DNA of 64,000 nucleotides from Pseudomonadales bacterium (GTDB lineage Bacteria > Pseudomonadota > Gammaproteobacteria > Pseudomonadales > Azotimanducaceae): contig SKUB01000111.1 in the NCBI GenBank assembly GCA_007122315.1, positions 1 through 64,000 on the forward strand, read 5' to 3'. Both the position numbers and the translations under genes were made by a program. Each line of letters starts with the position of its first letter. Position 1 is the stretch's first letter. The notes below the pieces were generated by a model. That model saw only the letters and a list, made by a program, of their open reading frames with translations. It did not search any database and was not told the DNA's origin. Of this stretch, positions 60,491-64,000 are shown one piece after another.

Positions 60491-62038
60491 TCAGATCACG
60501 GCTTCGATCAGGCGGGGACCGCGATGCCGCAACGCGCTTTCGATCTGGGTGTTGAACTCGGCCACCGTGCTGGCACGGGAGGCCTCCATACCCATGCCCT
60601 GGGCGATCTGGACCCAGTTCAGTTCAGGATTGGACAGATCGAGCATGCTCATGGCCTTGGGCCCAGGGTTGTGCGCGCCAACGCGCATGAACTCGACCTG
60701 GAGGATGGCGTACTTGCGATTGGAGAAGATCACCACGGTGACGTCCAGCTGCTCCCGCACCATCGTCCACAGTGCCTGCACCGTATACATCCCGGACCCG
60801 TCCGCCTCCAGGCTCAGCACTTTGCGATCGGGGCAGGCCACAGCTGCGCCGACGGCTGCCGGCAGGCCCTGACCAATCGAGCCCCCGGTGAGGCCGAGCC
60901 AGTCATGGGGTGGGCAGCCGGCCGTGGCCGCCGGAAGACCGAAACCGCTGGTCGCGGCTTCATCGACGACGATGGCACCTTCAGGCATCCAGGCTCCGAT
61001 GGCCTGGGCGATGGACTGCGGGTCCAGCGCACCGTCCCGGGCCGGCTGCGGCCGTTGGCTGACAGCGGTTTCACCTTGGGCAGGTGCGCCCACAGCTTCC
61101 GCAAGTGCCTCGAGCGCGCCGGCGAAATCGCCCTCGGCACTCAGCAGGGAATGCACCTCGCAGCCCGGCGGGACGAGATCGCTGGGCTTGCCCGGATAGG
61201 CGAAGAAAGACACCGGCGGGCGCGTGCCGACGAGAATCATGTGGCGCACACCCGCCAGGGCTTCCTCCACCTGTTCGGCGAAGTAAGGCAGACGGGCAAC
61301 CGGTACGATCCCGGCGCCACGTTCGACCCGGGCAGCAAAGGTATCCGAGTACAGGCGGGCACCCGTGGCCGCAGCGATGCGCCCGGCACGGGCGAGGTTG
61401 TCTTTGCGCAACGCGGCACCGTTCATGAGCAGGACGGCCGGTTCGCCTGAGCGCAGCGCGGCTGCGGCTGCAGCAACCGCATCCGTCTGCACCGGAGCTG
61501 GAGCCGGAATGGGCAAAGGTGCGGCTGCGCCTTCAGGAGCGGGATTCCAGGCGGTATCCGCCGGCAGAATCAGGGTCGCGATCTGCCCGGGCGGCGCCAT
61601 GGCAGCTCGCACCGCTTCAGCGCCATCACGAGCGACTTCGGCCGCAAACCGGGACGTCCTGACCCAGTGCGACATGGGCCGTGCCACACCTTCCACGTCC
61701 GCAGTAAGCGGTGCGTCGTACTGACGATGATAGGTGGCGTGTTCCCCCACCACGTTGACCATGGGGCTGCGCGCCCGCCGGGCGTTGTGCAGGTTGGCGA
61801 GCCCGTTGCCAAGACCCGGGCCGAGATGCAGCAGCGTCGCGGCGGGACGTTCTGCCATCCGTGCGTAGCCGTCTGCCGCGCCCGTGACGACGCCTTCGAA
61901 CAGTCCAAGCACGCAGCGCATATCGGGATTGTCGTCGAGGGCCGCAACGAAATGCATTTCCGAGGTTCCCGGATTCGCGAAGCACACATCGACGCCCGCA
62001 GCCACCAGCGTCCTCACCAGACTCTCTGCACCATTCAT
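60491..62038 (-). CDS. Thiamine-pyrophosphate-dependent acetolactate-synthase/benzoylformate-decarboxylase-like enzyme
   Basis: The 515-aa enzyme has the three TPP-family domains. The catalytic glutamate is in CVLGLFEGVVTGAADGYARM, and the FANPGTSEMHFVAAL start is typical of benzoylformate-decarboxylase-like members. The central domain is degenerate for FAD. The cofactor motif, usually GDGS, reads SLEADGSGMYTVQALWTMV, a variant seen in this subgroup. It acts on a 2-oxo acid; valine/isoleucine synthesis is unlikely because no small ilvN subunit is adjacent. It is divergent from the alcohol dehydrogenase. Confidence 0.85.
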   Translation of the reverse strand: MNGAESLVRTLVAAGVDVCFANPGTSEMHFVAALDDNPDMRCVLGLFEGVVTGAADGYARMAERPAATLLHLGPGLGNGLANLHNARRARSPMVNVVGEHATYHRQYDAPLTADVEGVARPMSHWVRTSRFAAEVARDGAEAVRAAMAPPGQIATLILPADTAWNPAPEGAAAPLPIPAPAPVQTDAVAAAAAALRSGEPAVLLMNGAALRKDNLARAGRIAAATGARLYSDTFAARVERGAGIVPVARLPYFAEQVEEALAGVRHMILVGTRPPVSFFAYPGKPSDLVPPGCEVHSLLSAEGDFAGALEALAEAVGAPAQGETAVSQRPQPARDGALDPQSIAQAIGAWMPEGAIVVDEAATSGFGLPAATAGCPPHDWLGLTGGSIGQGLPAAVGAAVACPDRKVLSLEADGSGMYTVQALWTMVREQLDVTVVIFSNRKYAILQVEFMRVGAHNPGPKAMSMLDLSNPELNWVQIAQGMGMEASRASTVAEFNTQIESALRHRGPRLIEAVI

Positions 62039-62218
62039 GTTCCGTATCCCCTCAGTCGATGTGTCATAGGAGTGCAGTGTCCCTCAATGGAACTGCGCGC
62101 GCATCTCCAGGGATGTCCAGGCGGCCCGGCCAAGGTCCGCTGCGTCCAACGCGCACATCTTGCAAAGAACGGGGAAGGCTATAGCCTGCAGCGGTCAGTC
62201 ACCATCACGGAGTCATCC

Positions 62219-63262
62219 ATGAAGCAATACCAGACCACCGGGGCAGGTGCCCCGCTCGAGCTCGTCGAGAGCAGCACACCGGAGCCCGTAGGCTCTGAGG
62301 TCCTCCTGCGGACCCGGGCCTGCGGCGTATGTCACTCGGACGTGCATCTGCACGACGGCGAGTTCGATCTCGGTGGCGGCCGCAAGCTGCCTGTGGGCCA
62401 GCCCGGCATGACGCTCGGCCACGAGATCATGGGTGAAGTGATCGCGCTCGGACCCGACGCGGAAGGTGTGGCGGTGGGTGATCTGCGCGTCGTCTACCCC
62501 TGGATCGGCTGCGGCCAGTGCAACACCTGCCGTCGCGGTGACGAGCATCTTTGCCTGGCACCGAAAGTGCTCGGGATCCATCAGGGTGGCGGCTTCGGCG
62601 ACCACGTCGTCGTGCCCCACAGCCGTTACCTGTTCGACTTCGGCGCGGCGGACCCCGCTCTCGCTGCGACTTACGCCTGCTCGGGTCTTACCGCTTACAG
62701 TGCCTTGCAGCGGATCGGTACCCTGGCCCCGGGCGATGCGGTGGTGATCATCGGCGCCGGAGGCCTCGGTCAGATGGCGCAACAGATCGGCCATGCGGCC
62801 TTTGATCTCGCACCCATCGTGGTGGACATCGACCCGGACAAACTCGAGGCGGCGAAGGCCCAGGGTGCGGCCGCCGTGGTCAACTCCAAGGACGCCGATG
62901 CGGCGGAGCAGATCAAGAAGCTCACCGATGGGGGTGCCGTGGCCGCCCTCGATTTCGTAGGTTCCGAGCTGTCCGCAAATTTCGGTCTGTCGGTGCTGCG
63001 CAAGGGCGGCAAGCTGATCGTGGTCGGGCTCTACGGCGGCCAGCTTTCCTTCCCGCTGCCGTTCTTCCCGATGATGGCACGGGTGATCGAAGGCAACTAC
63101 GTGGGCAGCCTCAGTGATATGGACGCGCTCATGAAACTGGTGCGGGAGGGGGCGGTGAAACCGATCCGCATCGACCGGCGTCCCGCGGCGGACGCCGAAA
63201 ACATCCTCGCCGAACTGAAGGCCGGCCGCGTTCAGGGTCGCGCCGTGCTCGTCTACGACTGA
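62219..63262 (+). CDS. Zinc-dependent alcohol dehydrogenase
   Basis: The 347-aa MDR-family enzyme begins [17 protein letters not shown] with CGGAG upstream. The catalytic zinc ligands are in [16 protein letters not shown] and LGHEIMGEV. Four cysteines of the structural zinc are in [19 protein letters not shown]. The NAD fold is [20 protein letters not shown], with [13 protein letters not shown] after it. Alcohol oxidation would feed the aldehyde dehydrogenase in the alkane route, though the two are not linked. It is 11 bp from the glutathione reductase start. Confidence 0.93.
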   Translation: MKQYQTTGAGAPLELVESSTPEPVGSEVLLRTRACGVCHSDVHLHDGEFDLGGGRKLPVGQPGMTLGHEIMGEVIALGPDAEGVAVGDLRVVYPWIGCGQCNTCRRGDEHLCLAPKVLGIHQGGGFGDHVVVPHSRYLFDFGAADPALAATYACSGLTAYSALQRIGTLAPGDAVVIIGAGGLGQMAQQIGHAAFDLAPIVVDIDPDKLEAAKAQGAAAVVNSKDADAAEQIKKLTDGGAVAALDFVGSELSANFGLSVLRKGGKLIVVGLYGGQLSFPLPFFPMMARVIEGNYVGSLSDMDALMKLVREGAVKPIRIDRRPAADAENILAELKAGRVQGRAVLVYD

Positions 63263-63273
63263 GGAGTCCTGCT

Positions 63274-64000
63274 TTGGCTGATTTCGACTATGACCTGTTC
63301 GTGATCGGCGCCGGTTCCGGTGGCGTTCGTGCCAGCCGCATGGCCGCGAGCTATGGCGCGAGGGTGGGCATCGCGGAAGAGCGCTACCTCGGCGGAACCT
63401 GCGTCAACGTCGGCTGCGTACCGAAGAAGCTGTTCGTCTACGCCGCCCACTACCGGGAAGACTTTCATGACGCCGAGGCCTACGGCTGGGATGCCGTCAC
63501 GCCGGGATTCACCTGGCAGCGCCTGCGGGACAACAAGGATGCCGAGATCCAGCGGCTGAACGGGGTCTACGGTCGTCTGCTCGGGGATGCCGGCGTGAGC
63601 CTGCACGAGGGCAGGGCGCGTTTGCTCGACCCCCACACAGTCGCCATCGGCAACGCCGAGGTGCGCGCCCGCCACATCCTCATCGCCACCGGCAGCTGGC
63701 CATTCGTACCCGACATTCCCGGCGCCGAATTCGCCGTCACCTCCAACGAGATGTTCCACCTTGATGCACTGCCGGAACGGGCCGCAGTCGTAGGCGGCGG
63801 CTACATCGCCGTGGAGTTCGCGGGCATACTCGCCGGCCTCGGCGTCGAGACCAGCCTGATTTACCGCGGTCCGCTCTTCCTGCGTGGCTTCGACGACGGC
63901 GTGCGCGCCTTCGTGGCCGAAGAAATCAGCAAAAAGGGCGTCAAGCTGCTGTTCGACACGGACGTTAAACGCATCGAGCAGCGCGCCCCGGGTGACCTTC
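63274..64000 (+). CDS. gor: Glutathione-disulfide reductase, N-terminal part (cut by window edge)
   Basis: The frame starts at a TTG at 63274, with GAGGAG seven bases upstream, and stays open to the end of the window (242 codons). It begins with an FAD fold ([20 protein letters not shown]) and the redox-active disulfide [37 protein letters not shown] and the NADPH fold [20 protein letters not shown] follow. The pattern [10 protein letters not shown] and the missing lipoamide-type residues favour glutathione reductase over lipoamide dehydrogenase. It reduces oxidised glutathione with NADPH in the cytoplasm. Confidence 0.93.
   Translation, partial: MADFDYDLFVIGAGSGGVRASRMAASYGARVGIAEERYLGGTCVNVGCVPKKLFVYAAHYREDFHDAEAYGWDAVTPGFTWQRLRDNKDAEIQRLNGVYGRLLGDAGVSLHEGRARLLDPHTVAIGNAEVRARHILIATGSWPFVPDIPGAEFAVTSNEMFHLDALPERAAVVGGGYIAVEFAGILAGLGVETSLIYRGPLFLRGFDDGVRAFVAEEISKKGVKLLFDTDVKRIEQRAPGDL

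Noticed and set aside
63253-63759. Open frame of 168 codons on the minus strand at the window end
   Set aside because: It is antisense to the glutathione reductase gene, which has clear FAD and redox motifs.

Overview
This 64 kb window reads as chromosomal DNA of a GC-rich, probably aerobic gammaproteobacterium. The signs are two CYP153-type alkane hydroxylases, a large-type NAD-glutamate dehydrogenase (about 1,600 aa), a Pseudomonas-type isocitrate lyase, an imuA-imuB-dnaE2 mutagenesis cassette, Pqi and Mla lipid-transport operons, and an NudC/DsbA/Ggt complement. This is inferred from gene families only; I see no rRNA, tRNA, phage, insertion sequence or CRISPR array.

Layout. 0-6.4 kb: the end of an MFS transporter, then the SOS mutagenesis operon imuA-imuB-dnaE2 (minus strand), headed by two LexA operators 3 bp apart. 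6.7-19 kb: a phytoene-desaturase-like flavoprotein, a TIR-like/TolB-like/TPR sensor protein, dsbA, isocitrate lyase, nudC with a DUF938 methyltransferase, a lipoprotein gamma-glutamyltransferase, and msrB-dacB. 19-26.4 kb: NAD-glutamate dehydrogenase, a zinc metallopeptidase-like protein and an aldehyde dehydrogenase. 26.6-29.3 kb: a Baeyer-Villiger monooxygenase and CYP153 operon. 29.5-36.6 kb: a tightly overlapping plus-strand operon pqiA-pqiB-pqiC, a LolA-like protein, and an RND exporter fused to a cyclic-nucleotide-binding domain.

36.6-53.2 kb lies wholly on the minus strand. In transcription order it holds a histidine phosphatase, an exported amidohydrolase, a GT8-like/ELM1 fusion, a 2OG-Fe(II) oxygenase, a selenoprotein of the UGSC family with an in-frame UGA and a candidate bacterial SECIS hairpin, and a coupled 355-aa conserved protein. 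Then come a TPP riboswitch and thiD-thiE-thiO-thiS-thiG-tenI-tenA, and finally an acyl-CoA dehydrogenase joined to an mlaE-mlaF-mlaD-lipoprotein operon. The Mla operon runs head-on into the Pqi/RND operon, and the two overlap by 17 bp. 53.4-64 kb: an exported methyltransferase-like lipoprotein, an acyl-CoA thioesterase, a Baeyer-Villiger monooxygenase remnant with an internal deletion, a DUF1295 protein, a second CYP153, tandem crcB fluoride channels, two unknown membrane proteins, a TPP-dependent decarboxylase/synthase-like enzyme, a zinc alcohol dehydrogenase and the start of glutathione reductase.

Together the genes suggest growth on alkanes or fatty acids (CYP153, BVMO, ADH, ALDH, acyl-CoA dehydrogenase, thioesterase, glyoxylate shunt), heavy investment in outer-membrane lipid traffic, and redox and damage defence. 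The observations I rate highest are the UGA-encoded UGSC selenoprotein with its SECIS candidate, and the Pqi operon carrying an RND transporter with its own cyclic-nucleotide-binding domain.
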